This document shows positions 1 through 7,899 of a stretch of 64,000 bases of DNA, one piece after another (position 1 is the stretch's first letter; every line of letters begins with the position of its first letter). The notes under the pieces are model-generated. The model had not been told where the DNA came from. It was given only the letters and a program-made list of their open reading frames with translations, and searched no databases. The DNA is from Nocardia jiangxiensis NBRC 101359 (GTDB lineage Bacteria > Actinomycetota > Actinomycetes > Mycobacteriales > Mycobacteriaceae), in contig NZ_BAGB01000076.1 of the NCBI RefSeq assembly GCF_000308615.1, forward strand, positions 248,001-312,000, written 5' to 3'. The translations under genes and the position numbers were made by a program.

Positions 1-23
1 CTGAGAACGGGAGGCACAACACA

Positions 24-479
24 ATGAAGCTGATTCTGACTGCTGACGTGGACAACCTCGGCGCCCCCGGCGACACCGTGGAGGTCAAGGACGGTTACGG
101 CCGCAACTTCCTGCTCCCGCGTGGTCTGGCGATCGTCGCCACCCGTGGTGCGGAGAAGCAGGTCGCGGGCATCCGCCGGGCGCAGGACGCCCGCAAGGTG
201 CGCGACCTGGACCACGCCAACGAGCTCAAGCAGGCCATCGAGGGCCTGGAGTCGGTCTCGCTGTCGGTGAAGACCGCGGGTACCGGCAAGCTGTTCGGTT
301 CGGTCACCACCGCCGATGTCGCGGGCGCGATCAAGTCCGCCGGTGGCCCGGTGCTGGACAAGCGCAGCATCGAGCTGCCCAAGGCGCACATCAAGAGCAC
401 CGGTAAGCACGGTGTCGTGGTGCATCTGCACCCGGATGTGGCCGCCAAGTTCACCCTGCAGGTCGACGCCGCGGAGTGA
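24..479 (+). CDS. rplI: 50S ribosomal protein L9
   Basis: Structural protein of the large ribosomal subunit that binds 23S rRNA. The 151-residue product has the usual L9 length and the characteristic N-terminal rRNA-binding start MKLILTADVDNLGAPGD with the following basic glycine-rich stretch (about residues 20-40, DGYGRNFLLPRGLA), then a charged connecting helix and a C-terminal domain. A GGGAGG ribosome site lies about 9 bases before the ATG. In actinobacteria rplI normally ends the rpsF-ssb-rpsR-rplI operon and dnaB follows, as it does here; the upstream genes lie outside the window. Confidence is high from sequence and context. Confidence 0.97.
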   Translation: MKLILTADVDNLGAPGDTVEVKDGYGRNFLLPRGLAIVATRGAEKQVAGIRRAQDARKVRDLDHANELKQAIEGLESVSLSVKTAGTGKLFGSVTTADVAGAIKSAGGPVLDKRSIELPKAHIKSTGKHGVVVHLHPDVAAKFTLQVDAAE

Positions 480-503
480 TCTCGCGCGCGAGCGCATGAC
501 GTT

Positions 504-544
504 CGAAGACCGCCTTCGTACCAGGTGTACGAGGGTGGTCTTCG
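504..544 (+). terminator. Terminator-like hairpin after rplI
   Basis: Two 18-base arms (504-521 and 527-544) pair fully if two G-U pairs are allowed, around a 5-base loop. It starts 25 bases after the rplI stop. There is no strong T tract, which is common for actinobacterial terminators. It probably closes the ribosomal operon and separates it from dnaB. Confidence 0.7.
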
Positions 545-1234
545 AGCGTGTTTCGTCATGCCCGTGGCATCATTAACCGGCCGTTAGCCGATTTTCGGCG
601 GTCGGCGAGGGATCTCTCGGTGACCGATCTTCGGCCCGACCTCGACGTATTCGGGACAAGATGGGGATAACCGACCGAACCGACCGTTCGCATTGTGACC
701 CCCGTCATACTCCACGAGCTCAGCGTTAACCTGACACGCCCGGCTGTTCATCTCCAACGACACGCCGCCGCTTTGTTAATCCACATGTGCGTAACTGCGG
801 AAACGCCTTTTCACCTTGCTGTTGTACAGGGCCCAGGTGAGTTTTCCCCAGGTAATCCACATGGGGTGCACAACAGCAGGTGAACTATCCCCAGCTTGTC
901 CACAGCCGTGTGCACACCCTGGTTTGGTACTCCCCAGCTTGGTCCCATAGGTTCGATCCGATGTCGTGATCCGGTACCCGGACCCGCACCATCTCCTCGG
1001 CCTCGCAGCATGCACCATCGGTTTGCTCCGTGCCGCCCCGCACCATCGCGCGACCTCGTCGTCGGCGGTGTGTCCGGGACGGTGCGACCCGCTGTGGAGC
1101 GACGGGAAAATGTCGGTGCCCGGGAGTACAACGGGTGATCGATGGTGCTGCAGCCGGAGACGGGATCGTGCTCGTTTCGCAGCGCGCACAGTTGACGATG
1201 CACGCGAGGGCGTGCGAGAGGACGGTCGAGTTTC
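545..1234. other. rplI-dnaB intergenic region
   Basis: A 690-base spacer. Apart from the DnaA-box-like sites at 777-904, I see no convincing gene or RNA here. Reading frames in it have no ribosome sites or recognisable protein. It probably contains the dnaB promoter. Confidence 0.6.
777..904 (+). promoter_or_regulatory. DnaA-box-like cluster upstream of dnaB
   Basis: Three sites in the same orientation resemble DnaA boxes: TAATCCACA at 777-785, TAATCCACA at 853-861 (each one mismatch from TTATCCACA) and TTGTCCACA at 896-904, which matches the form known from high-GC actinobacteria. Weaker matches, TTTTCCCCA (842-850) and CTATCCCCA (885-893), lie between them. The seen facts are the sites and their spacing; binding by DnaA, and a role in dnaB expression or replication control, are inference. 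Confidence 0.45.
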
Positions 1235-3865
1235 GTGGCAGTCGTCGACGATCGCGGCACCCCGGAGTACTCGGAGACGCCGGGGGAGGACTTCGGGCGG
1301 CAGCCGCCGAACGATATGGCCGCCGAACAGTCCGTCCTCGGCGGCATGATGCTGAGCAAGGACGCCATCGCGGACGTCGTGGAGGTCATCCGTCCCGGCG
1401 ATTTCTACCGTCCCGCCCATCAGGCCGTCTACGACGCCATCCTGGATCTGTACGGCCGCGGCGAACCGGCCGACCCGGTCACGGTCTCCGCGGCCCTGGA
1501 CCGCCGCGGCGAACTCAAACGCATCGGCGGCCCCCCGTACCTGGTCACGCTGACCCAGACCGTCCCCACCGCCGCCAACGCCTCCTTCTACGCGGAAATC
1601 GTTGCGGAGAAGGCGATTCTGCGCCGTCTGGTGGAGGCGGGCACCCGCATCGTCCAGTTCGGTTACGCCGGCGCCGACGGCCAGGACGTCGCCGAGGTCG
1701 TCGACCGCGCCCAGGCCGAGATCTACGAGGTCACCGAACGCCGCTCCACCGAGGACTTTCTGCCCCTGGAAGAACTCCTGCAACCCACGATGGACGAGAT
1801 CGACTCCATCGCCAGCCGAGGCGGCATGTCCCTCGGCGTCCCCACCGGCTTCACCGAACTCGACGAGGTGACCAACGGCCTGCACCCCGGCCAGATGATC
1901 ATCGTCGCGGCCCGCCCCGGCGTGGGCAAGGCACTGGCCCTGGACACCCCCCTGCCCACCCCGTCCGGCTGGACAACCATGGGCGAAGTCGCCGTCGGCG
2001 ACCAACTCCTGGACGCGCACGGCCGGCCGACCCGCGTCGTAGCCGCCACCGAAGTCCTGACATCGCGGCCCTGCTACGAGGTCGAATTCTCCGATGGCAC
2101 AGTCATCGTCGCCGACGAGGAACATCAGTGGCTGACCGAGACCCGGGCGTCCCGGCGATCTGCACAGCAGGCAGCGACCGGCCACAACCGTTACCGCAAT
2201 CAGGGAACCTCTGCCGAAGTTCGAACAACCGGGCAGATACTCGACACACTCCGTTGCGGGACAGCGGACAGGCGAGTAAATCATTCGGTCACCAACACCG
2301 AACCCCTTCAATTGCCGGAGCGAGATCTGCTGGTTCCGCCGTACACGTTGGGAGCCTGGCTCGGCGACGGGACGTCTGCGGTTGCCCAACTGACAACCAC
2401 AGACACGGAAATCGTCGCGCGTATCGAGGGCGAGGGGATCGTGGCAGTGCCCTCGCAGACGGCCGTGCTCCGGTACAGCCTCCAGTTACCTTCCGACGCA
2501 GCTGTTCTGCCACGTCGGTGCGTGGTGTGCGGCGACGAATTCACCCCCTCCACCAGCGAGGTGAAGACTTGCGGTCGGTCGTGTGGCGGGAAGGCACGAT
2601 TCGTTTCCGCACCGAATACCCAACCACGCTGTTCACACTGCGGTGGCCCGTCGATCGGTCTACGCCTCTGCCAACCGTGTCGGAATACGATCGGCACGGT
2701 TCAAGCTCGCCTCCGCACACTGGGGGTTCTGGGTGACAAGCACATCCCCATGGCATATCTACGCGCATCGGAATCCCAGCGACGGGCCCTCCTGGCCGGA
2801 CTGCTGGACACCGATGGAACGGTGACTCACGGCGGATCGGTCCAGTTCTCCGTGACGAACAGGCAATTGGCGGACGACGTGGCGGAACTGATCGTCGGGC
2901 TCGGTTACCGTTGCCAACTCTCGGCCAAGCCGGTCTCGGGCCGCACGCCGCAGTCCTCGACGGCCTACACCCTGACCTTCTCCACCGACGACACGGTCTT
3001 CGGCCTGCACCGGAAAGAGTTGCTACACAAGCAACGTCGTGCGGCAACCAACCTGGCCCGCTCCGGTTCCCGCTACATCGTCGATGTCCGACCTGTGGCC
3101 AGCGTGCCGGTCAGGTGCGTAGAGGTCGACAACGGGGAGCATCTGTACCTGGCGGGCAGGTCGATGATTCCGACGCACAACTCCACGCTCGGACTGGATT
3201 TCATGCGGAGTTGTTCGGTGAAGCATGGGTTGGCGAGCGTCATCTTCTCGCTGGAAATGAGTAAGACCGAGATCGTCATGCGTCTGCTGTCGGCGGAGGC
3301 GAAGATCAAGCTGGGCGATATGCGGTCGGGGCGGATGAGCGATGACGACTGGACCAAGCTCGCGCGGCGGATGAGTGAGATCAGTGAGGCTCCGCTGTTC
3401 GTGGACGACTCGCCGAACCTGACGATGATGGAGATTCGCGCAAAAGCCCGGCGGCTCAAGCAACGTCACGATCTGCGCCTGGTCGTCGTGGACTACCTGC
3501 AGCTGATGACCTCGGGTAAGAAGGTCGAATCCCGTCAGCAGGAAGTCTCCGAATTCTCCCGAAGCCTCAAACTTCTGGCCAAGGAGCTCGAGGTCCCGGT
3601 CGTCGCGATCTCCCAGCTGAACCGTGGTCCCGAACAGCGAACCGATAAGCGGCCCATGGTTTCCGACCTTCGTGAATCGGGATCGCTGGAACAGGACGCC
3701 GACATGGTCATCCTGTTGCATCGGCCCGATGCGTTCGAGCGGGACGATCCGCGCGGCGGCGAGGCGGACCTGATTCTCGGCAAGCACCGTAACGGCCCGA
3801 CGGCCACGATCACCGTTGCGCACCAGCTGCATCTGAGCCGGTTCGTGGATATGGCTCGGGGGTAG
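1235..3865 (+). CDS. dnaB: Replicative DNA helicase DnaB with intein
   Basis: The hexameric helicase that unwinds DNA at the replication fork. The gene encodes 876 residues from a GTG. Residues 1-232 and 650-876 together form a 459-residue DnaB of normal length: an N-terminal domain (MAAEQSVLGGMMLSKDAI, about 29-46), a linker, and the RecA-like core with the P-loop RPGVGK|ST, the hydrolysis strand LRLVVVDYLQLM and a C-terminal arginine-rich region. The P-loop is split between Lys232 and Ser650 by a 417-residue intein, so the helicase cannot bind ATP normally until splicing occurs. The gene follows rplI as in most actinobacteria. Its 3' end overlaps the convergent TetR gene by 56 bases. Confidence is high. 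Confidence 0.97.
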   Translation: MAVVDDRGTPEYSETPGEDFGRQPPNDMAAEQSVLGGMMLSKDAIADVVEVIRPGDFYRPAHQAVYDAILDLYGRGEPADPVTVSAALDRRGELKRIGGPPYLVTLTQTVPTAANASFYAEIVAEKAILRRLVEAGTRIVQFGYAGADGQDVAEVVDRAQAEIYEVTERRSTEDFLPLEELLQPTMDEIDSIASRGGMSLGVPTGFTELDEVTNGLHPGQMIIVAARPGVGKALALDTPLPTPSGWTTMGEVAVGDQLLDAHGRPTRVVAATEVLTSRPCYEVEFSDGTVIVADEEHQWLTETRASRRSAQQAATGHNRYRNQGTSAEVRTTGQILDTLRCGTADRRVNHSVTNTEPLQLPERDLLVPPYTLGAWLGDGTSAVAQLTTTDTEIVARIEGEGIVAVPSQTAVLRYSLQLPSDAAVLPRRCVVCGDEFTPSTSEVKTCGRSCGGKARFVSAPNTQPRCSHCGGPSIGLRLCQPCRNTIGTVQARLRTLGVLGDKHIPMAYLRASESQRRALLAGLLDTDGTVTHGGSVQFSVTNRQLADDVAELIVGLGYRCQLSAKPVSGRTPQSSTAYTLTFSTDDTVFGLHRKELLHKQRRAATNLARSGSRYIVDVRPVASVPVRCVEVDNGEHLYLAGRSMIPTHNSTLGLDFMRSCSVKHGLASVIFSLEMSKTEIVMRLLSAEAKIKLGDMRSGRMSDDDWTKLARRMSEISEAPLFVDDSPNLTMMEIRAKARRLKQRHDLRLVVVDYLQLMTSGKKVESRQQEVSEFSRSLKLLAKELEVPVVAISQLNRGPEQRTDKRPMVSDLRESGSLEQDADMVILLHRPDAFERDDPRGGEADLILGKHRNGPTATITVAHQLHLSRFVDMARG
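1931..3181 (+). mobile_element. Class 3 intein with LAGLIDADG homing endonuclease
   Basis: In-frame protein intron, residues 233-649 of DnaB (417 residues), inserted in the P-loop. It begins with Ala-Leu-Ala rather than Cys or Ser and ends Thr-His-Asn before Ser+1. It has the Trp-Cys-Thr signature that defines class 3 inteins: block B His65-Gln-Trp67, block F Cys396 and block G Thr415 (intein numbering). Class 3 inteins start splicing from the block F cysteine. The central endonuclease has two LAGLIDADG-type motifs, LGAWLGDG (DnaB numbering about 372-379) and LLAGLLDTDG (519-528), both with the acidic residue, so it may be active. Between them lie two four-cysteine clusters, C429-x2-C-x13-C-x3-C and C466-x2-C-x9-C-x2-C, which look like zinc ribbons. 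Confidence 0.95.
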
Positions 3866-4442
3866 TCCGGGGAACGTCGTTCCGCGGTCGCAGACCGTCG
3901 ACGAGCAGATCGAGGAGTCGTCCGGCCTGTTCTCGTCGTCCGCTGGTGACGGTGAAGGTGCCGATGAGGCTCGCCGCGATGTCGTCGGCGGTGACATCGG
4001 ATCTCAGATCGCCTGCGGCGCTGCCGGAGTCGAGGATGCGGGTGATCGCCGCGAGCAGCTCGTCGCGGGTTTCGGTCTGGGCGATCTCGCCGGAATCGAT
4101 CATGGTGCGCAGAGTGTCGATCATGCCGTGCTTGGTCGAGAGCCAGTCGCCGAACAGGTCCATCCACGCGCGCAGCGCCTCGACGGGCGGGACCTGCCGC
4201 AGTAGCGCGTCGGCTCCCTGCGTGAGCCGTTGCACCTGATCGTGGTACACGGCGTCGACCAGGGACTCCCTGGTGGGGAAGTGCCGGTAGAGGGTGGCGA
4301 TCCCGACACCGGCCTCGCGCGCGATGGCCCGCATGGACGGCTCGGTGGCCGATGCGGAGAAGGTCCGGGTGGCTGCTTCCAGCAGGGCATCCCGGTTGCG
4401 GGCGGCATCGGCTCGCAGTTCGGCCGACTCGGCATTCGCCAA
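3810..4442 (-). CDS. TetR family transcriptional regulator
   Basis: A 210-residue DNA-binding repressor. The N-terminal helix-turn-helix is clear at about residues 15-60 (RDALLEAATRTFSA, then MRAIAREAGVGIATLYRHFP), followed by a variable all-helical ligand and dimerisation domain. It is divergent from the oxidoreductase at 4543, with a 100-base shared upstream region holding partial inverted repeats, so it probably controls that gene and itself. Its last 18 codons overlap the dnaB 3' end on the opposite strand, suggesting the C-terminus was extended into dnaB. The ligand is unknown. Confidence 0.93.
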   Translation of the reverse strand: MANAESAELRADAARNRDALLEAATRTFSASATEPSMRAIAREAGVGIATLYRHFPTRESLVDAVYHDQVQRLTQGADALLRQVPPVEALRAWMDLFGDWLSTKHGMIDTLRTMIDSGEIAQTETRDELLAAITRILDSGSAAGDLRSDVTADDIAASLIGTFTVTSGRREQAGRLLDLLVDGLRPRNDVPRTTPEPYPRTGSDAAGAQR

Positions 4443-4445
4443 AAC

Positions 4446-4497
4446 GGATCACGCTCCACTTCGTGTTATGCTGAAAAAGGTAAACGGAACATGATCC
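4446..4497. promoter_or_regulatory. Candidate TetR operator region
   Basis: GGATCACGCTCC (4446-4457) and GGAACATGATCC (4486-4497) are an inverted pair matching at 9 of 12 positions, and the second is itself a 10-of-12 palindrome. They lie between the divergent TetR gene and the oxidoreductase, where such a repressor normally binds. Only the symmetry is seen; binding is inferred. Confidence 0.4.
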
Positions 4498-4542
4498 ACT
4501 TTATCCGATCGCGGGGAGACCCGTGATCGCCAGGAGATACCG

Positions 4543-5520
4543 ATGACCGATCCCGACCAGACCACCGCCACGATGCGCACGGTGCGATTCCGCGAGTACG
4601 GGCCGGCTCGCCAGGTCCTGCGGATGGAGACCGCGCCTGTTCCCGAGCCCGGACCGGGCCGGATCCGGATAGCCGTGCACGCGTGCGGACTTGCTCCGGC
4701 CGATTGGGCGTTGTGCGAGGGCCTGTTCCCGGGCGAACTGCCCCGAGGTGTCGGAATCGATGTGTCCGGCACCGTCGATGCCGTCGGCGACGGGGTCACC
4801 GAGGTCGGCATCGGCGACCTGGTGGTCGGAAATGCGGACTGGCGCGAGTCGTCGTCGGCGGGCGCCTCGGATTACGCGATCATGGACCGCTGGACTCCCG
4901 TCCCCGCGGGCCTGGATCTCGCGCAGGCCGCGGCGCTGCCGATGGCGGTCGACACGGCCTACCAGCACCTCACCTCGCTCGGGCTCGACCCGGACAAGAC
5001 GATTCTGATTCACGGCGCGGGCAGCACGATCGGGTACGCGGCCGTGCAGATCGCGCTCGTGCGCGGCCTGCGGGTGATCGCCACTGCCGGACAGGCGCAC
5101 GCCGACCGGCTGCGCGAACTCGGCGCCCAGGTCACCTCCTACGGGGACGGCATGGTCGAACGCGTCCGCGCCCTCGGCCACGGCCCGGTCGACCTGGTCC
5201 TGGACACGGCCCCGGTCGGCGGCGCGCTGCCGGATCTGATTCGGATCGCGGGCGGCGACCCGACGCGGGTGCTGACCCTCGGCGGCTCGGTACCCGAAGC
5301 CGCGGAACTCGGAGTGCGGGACACGTTCCACGAAGCCCGACTCGAGCGTGTCGACGGGCTTCCGGAGTTCGTGCGACTCGCGGCCGAGGGCCGCTTCGAC
5401 GTCCCCGTCGCGGGCACCTTCCCGCTCGAGGATTTCGGGACGGCTCTGGAGATCAGCCTGGGCGGCCACGCCCACGGCAAGCTGCTGCTGCTCCCCGCAG
5501 AGCACGGCGTCGATGCTTGA
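4543..5520 (+). CDS. NADP-dependent MDR oxidoreductase (quinone-reductase type)
   Basis: A 325-residue medium-chain dehydrogenase/reductase, of the zinc-free quinone oxidoreductase branch. It has the GroES-like N-terminal domain (PVPEPGPGRIRIAVHACGLAPADW, about 32-55; GIDVSGTVDAVGDGV) and a Rossmann nucleotide-binding domain (ILIHGAGSTIGYAAVQIA, about 165-182). The catalytic zinc ligands of alcohol dehydrogenases are not apparent. An AGGAG ribosome site lies 7 bases before the ATG. Divergence from the TetR gene suggests induction by a compound that the regulator senses. The natural substrate is unknown. Confidence 0.9.
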   Translation: MTDPDQTTATMRTVRFREYGPARQVLRMETAPVPEPGPGRIRIAVHACGLAPADWALCEGLFPGELPRGVGIDVSGTVDAVGDGVTEVGIGDLVVGNADWRESSSAGASDYAIMDRWTPVPAGLDLAQAAALPMAVDTAYQHLTSLGLDPDKTILIHGAGSTIGYAAVQIALVRGLRVIATAGQAHADRLRELGAQVTSYGDGMVERVRALGHGPVDLVLDTAPVGGALPDLIRIAGGDPTRVLTLGGSVPEAAELGVRDTFHEARLERVDGLPEFVRLAAEGRFDVPVAGTFPLEDFGTALEISLGGHAHGKLLLLPAEHGVDA

Positions 5521-5526
5521 CGGCGA

Positions 5527-6129
5527 TCATCCCGCACCCTGCGAGCTAGCCTCTCGGGCGATCATCGACACCAGGGTTGCGACCAGTTCATCGGCGGTGA
5601 CCTGCCATTTGTCCTTGCTGAGGTGACCACTCGACTCCATGGCGGTGATGCCGTGGACGCCGGCCAGCAGGAGCGCGGCGAAGTGGGGAGCTCGCCGGTG
5701 GCCGACCAGATCTTCTATGCGAGTGAAGAATTCGGCTTCGGCTCGTTCGCCCGCCAGGGTTGCGGCGTGCACCGTCGCGGGGTCGCCGAGGGGGGATTCG
5801 AACATCAGGCGGTACAGGTGCGGTTGGCGGCGGCCGAGGGTGACGAGTTCGGCGAGGGCGCGGCGCAGGCGGTCGGCCGTGGATGCTTCCGGATCGGCGC
5901 ACACGGTCCGCACCTGATCCGCGAGACGGTCCAGGGCCTCGGTCGCGACGGTGGTCAACAGGCTGTCCTTGTCGGGGAAGTGCCGGTACGGCGCACCTCG
6001 GGTCAGTCCGGCGCGCGCGCCTACCGCGCGCAACGTCACCGCATCCGGCCCGCCGCTGTCCAGCAGTTCGGCGGCCGCGTCGAGCAGGGCGCGGCGGGTC
6101 GCGGCGGCGGATTCGGTGCGGGTGACCAT
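5527..6129 (-). CDS. TetR family transcriptional regulator
   Basis: A 200-residue repressor starting at MVTRTESAAATRRALLDAA; the open frame extends further upstream but that part runs into the divergent promoter and is unlikely to be translated. The helix-turn-helix is at about 10-55 (VTLRAVGARAGLTRGAPYRHF), followed by a C-terminal domain with PHLYRLMFESPLG and LLLAGVHGITAMESSG segments typical of the WHG-type TetR C-terminal fold. It is divergent from the SDR gene at 6176, and the 46-base gap carries two strong palindromes, so this protein very likely represses both. Confidence 0.92.
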   Translation of the reverse strand: MVTRTESAAATRRALLDAAAELLDSGGPDAVTLRAVGARAGLTRGAPYRHFPDKDSLLTTVATEALDRLADQVRTVCADPEASTADRLRRALAELVTLGRRQPHLYRLMFESPLGDPATVHAATLAGERAEAEFFTRIEDLVGHRRAPHFAALLLAGVHGITAMESSGHLSKDKWQVTADELVATLVSMIAREASSQGAG

Positions 6130-6146
6130 GCCGGCCACATTACAGT

Positions 6147-6196
6147 TGACACTGTCATCTGAAAAATCTACCGTTATGAAGATGACAACGTCATCT
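6147..6196. promoter_or_regulatory. Two TetR operator palindromes
   Basis: Site 1 is TGACA-C-TGTCA (6147-6157). Site 2 is AGATGAC-AAC-GTCATCT (6180-6196), a perfect 7-base inverted repeat overlapping the start of the SDR gene. Both share the direct repeat GTCATCTGAAA (6154-6164 and 6190-6200). Their centres are 36 bases apart. The position between a TetR gene and its divergent neighbour makes these strong operator candidates. Confidence 0.75.
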
Positions 6197-7072
6197 GAAA
6201 TCTCGTCCGGAAGTCGGGGATGGGTCGTCGTGACCGGGGCCTCGACCGGGATCGGGGCGGCGTCCGCACGCGAATTGGCGCGGCAGGGGTTCCACGTCAT
6301 CGCCGGGGTGCGTCGTGATCGCGACGCCGACGCACTGCGAGCCGAGGGCATCGAACCGGTCATCCTCGACATCACCGAACCGGATCACATCGCGCGACTG
6401 GCCGCCCGCTTCGGCGAGAACTCGCAGGCAGGACCGCTGCGAGCCCTGGTGAACAATGCCGCCGTCCAGCTCAACGCTCCCGTGGAAACGCTGCCGCTGA
6501 CCGAATGGCGGCGGCAGTTCGAGGTCAACCTCTTCGGCCAGATCGCCGTCATCCAGGCATTGCTGCCCGCGCTGCTGCGCGATTCGGGCCGGGTGATCAA
6601 CATGAGCTCGATCGGCGGGCGGGTCGCCATGGCCACCTACGGGCCCTACGCGGGGACGAAATTCGCCCTCGAGGCAGTCAGCGATGCACTGCGCCGCGAG
6701 CTCGCACCGCTGGGGGTTCGGGTGGTCGTCATCGAACCCGGGGCGGTCAGCACACAGATGTCGGACCGGGTGGTCAGCACCGCGAACCGGCTCGCCGCCG
6801 ATATGTCAGCGGAACATCGCGCCCGCTACGGCGGCCTGATCCACGCGTCCAACGCACACTCCGCCGCGCACGCCGGAGGCGGCAGGTCCGCGCAGGACGC
6901 GGCCCGGGTGATCGCGAAGGCCGTCACCACCCCGAAACCGCGCACCCGCTACACCATCGGCCGCGACGCGGCCCTGATCACCCGCATGCTGCGCGTGGTA
7001 CCCGATCGAATCCTCGACCGCATCCTCGCCGCCGGGCTGCGGCCGTACTATCCGCAGACCAGCGCGGCCTGA
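6176..7072 (+). CDS. SDR family oxidoreductase
   Basis: A 298-residue classical short-chain dehydrogenase. Cofactor motif TGASTGIGAAS near residue 20, NNAA motif (ALVNNAAVQ), and the catalytic Ser (INMSSIGGRVA) and YxxxK (YGPYAGTKFALEA) are all present. A longer C-terminal part (after residue 200) with a hydrophobic, basic end resembles the SDRs acting on lipids or retinol-like substrates. The start is ATG 6176 or ATG 6182; both lie within or next to the operator, so the regulator would block initiation directly. The substrate is unknown. Confidence 0.9.
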   Translation: MKMTTSSEISSGSRGWVVVTGASTGIGAASARELARQGFHVIAGVRRDRDADALRAEGIEPVILDITEPDHIARLAARFGENSQAGPLRALVNNAAVQLNAPVETLPLTEWRRQFEVNLFGQIAVIQALLPALLRDSGRVINMSSIGGRVAMATYGPYAGTKFALEAVSDALRRELAPLGVRVVVIEPGAVSTQMSDRVVSTANRLAADMSAEHRARYGGLIHASNAHSAAHAGGGRSAQDAARVIAKAVTTPKPRTRYTIGRDAALITRMLRVVPDRILDRILAAGLRPYYPQTSAA

Positions 7073-7085
7073 GTGCGGGCCCCCG

Positions 7086-7112
7086 GTTCCCGGGCGACTT
7101 GCACCCGGGAAC
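7086..7112. terminator. Terminator between convergent genes
   Basis: Perfect 9-base arms GTTCCCGGG (7086-7094) and CCCGGGAAC (7104-7112) with a 9-base loop, lying between the stops of the convergent SDR (7072) and DUF899 (7130) genes. It could serve both strands. Confidence 0.75.
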
Positions 7113-7129
7113 ACTTGTGCGACTGGCGA

Positions 7130-7885
7130 TTACGCGCTTTCCTGGTCTTCCCGGCGGGGCGGGCGCTGATCTTTCGGGTTGTCGGGGTCCGGGTCGCCGA
7201 ACCAGCGGGAGGGGATGTGCTCGCCGTAGCTGTCGTGCCAGTCCCACCATTCGTAGGGCGGGGTTCTGGGATAGCCCTCGGGAGAGTCCTCCCAGAGTTC
7301 CTGGCGGCCCAGTGCGGTCATGTCCAGGAAGCTCCAGGTGGTTCCCATCGCCTCGTCACCGCGGTTGTGGATGAAATAGGTGCGAAATACCTTGTCGCCG
7401 TTGTGGATGAAGGCGTTCGTACCGTGCCATTCGTCGACGCCGAAGTCGGCGTCGAAGTCGTCGGTCATCGTGTACCACGGCATCTGCCAGCCCATCCGCT
7501 CCTTCAGCGCGACGATGTCGGCCTGCGGCGCGCGGGAGGCGAAGACCAGGGTGGTGTCCCGGGCGTTGAGGTGGGCGAGATTGCCGACGTGATCGGCCAT
7601 CATGGAGCAGCCGCGGCAGGCATGGCGCGGCCAGCCGCCGACACCGGGTTCGAAGAACGCCCGGTACAGCACCAGTTGCCGACGCCCCTGGAACAGATCC
7701 AGCAGGCTCACCCGCCCTTCCGGCCCTTCGAAGACGTACTGCCGGTCCACGGCCTGCCAGGGCATCCGACGCCGCGCCGCGGCGAGGGCGTCGCGGGCGC
7801 GCGTCGCCGCCTTCTCCTGCACCAGCATCTCCTGCCACGCTGCCTGCCACTCCTGCGGCGAGACGATCGGCGGTGTGTGATCCAT
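7130..7885 (-). CDS. DUF899 family thioredoxin-like protein
   Basis: A 251-residue protein of the DUF899 family, which has a thioredoxin-like fold and unknown function. Visible hallmarks are RMPWQAVDRQYVF, a GPGV/CRGCS-type centre (GVGGWPRHACRGCSMM, about 100-115), LVFASRAP and the C-terminal YEWWDWHDSYG. The start MDHTPP at 7885 is chosen because AGGAAGG lies 6 bases upstream; an ATG at 7903 would overlap the SDR stop by four bases. It is the second gene of a two-gene operon with that SDR. No substrate can be assigned. Confidence 0.88.
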   Translation of the reverse strand: MDHTPPIVSPQEWQAAWQEMLVQEKAATRARDALAAARRRMPWQAVDRQYVFEGPEGRVSLLDLFQGRRQLVLYRAFFEPGVGGWPRHACRGCSMMADHVGNLAHLNARDTTLVFASRAPQADIVALKERMGWQMPWYTMTDDFDADFGVDEWHGTNAFIHNGDKVFRTYFIHNRGDEAMGTTWSFLDMTALGRQELWEDSPEGYPRTPPYEWWDWHDSYGEHIPSRWFGDPDPDNPKDQRPPRREDQESA

Positions 7886-7899
7886 TGCCATCCTTCCTT

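Noticed and set aside
776..2389. Long minus-strand open frame (537 codons) opposite dnaB
   Set aside because: It is an antisense shadow of a high-GC coding region, with low-complexity Gly/Val/Asp composition and no recognisable domain.
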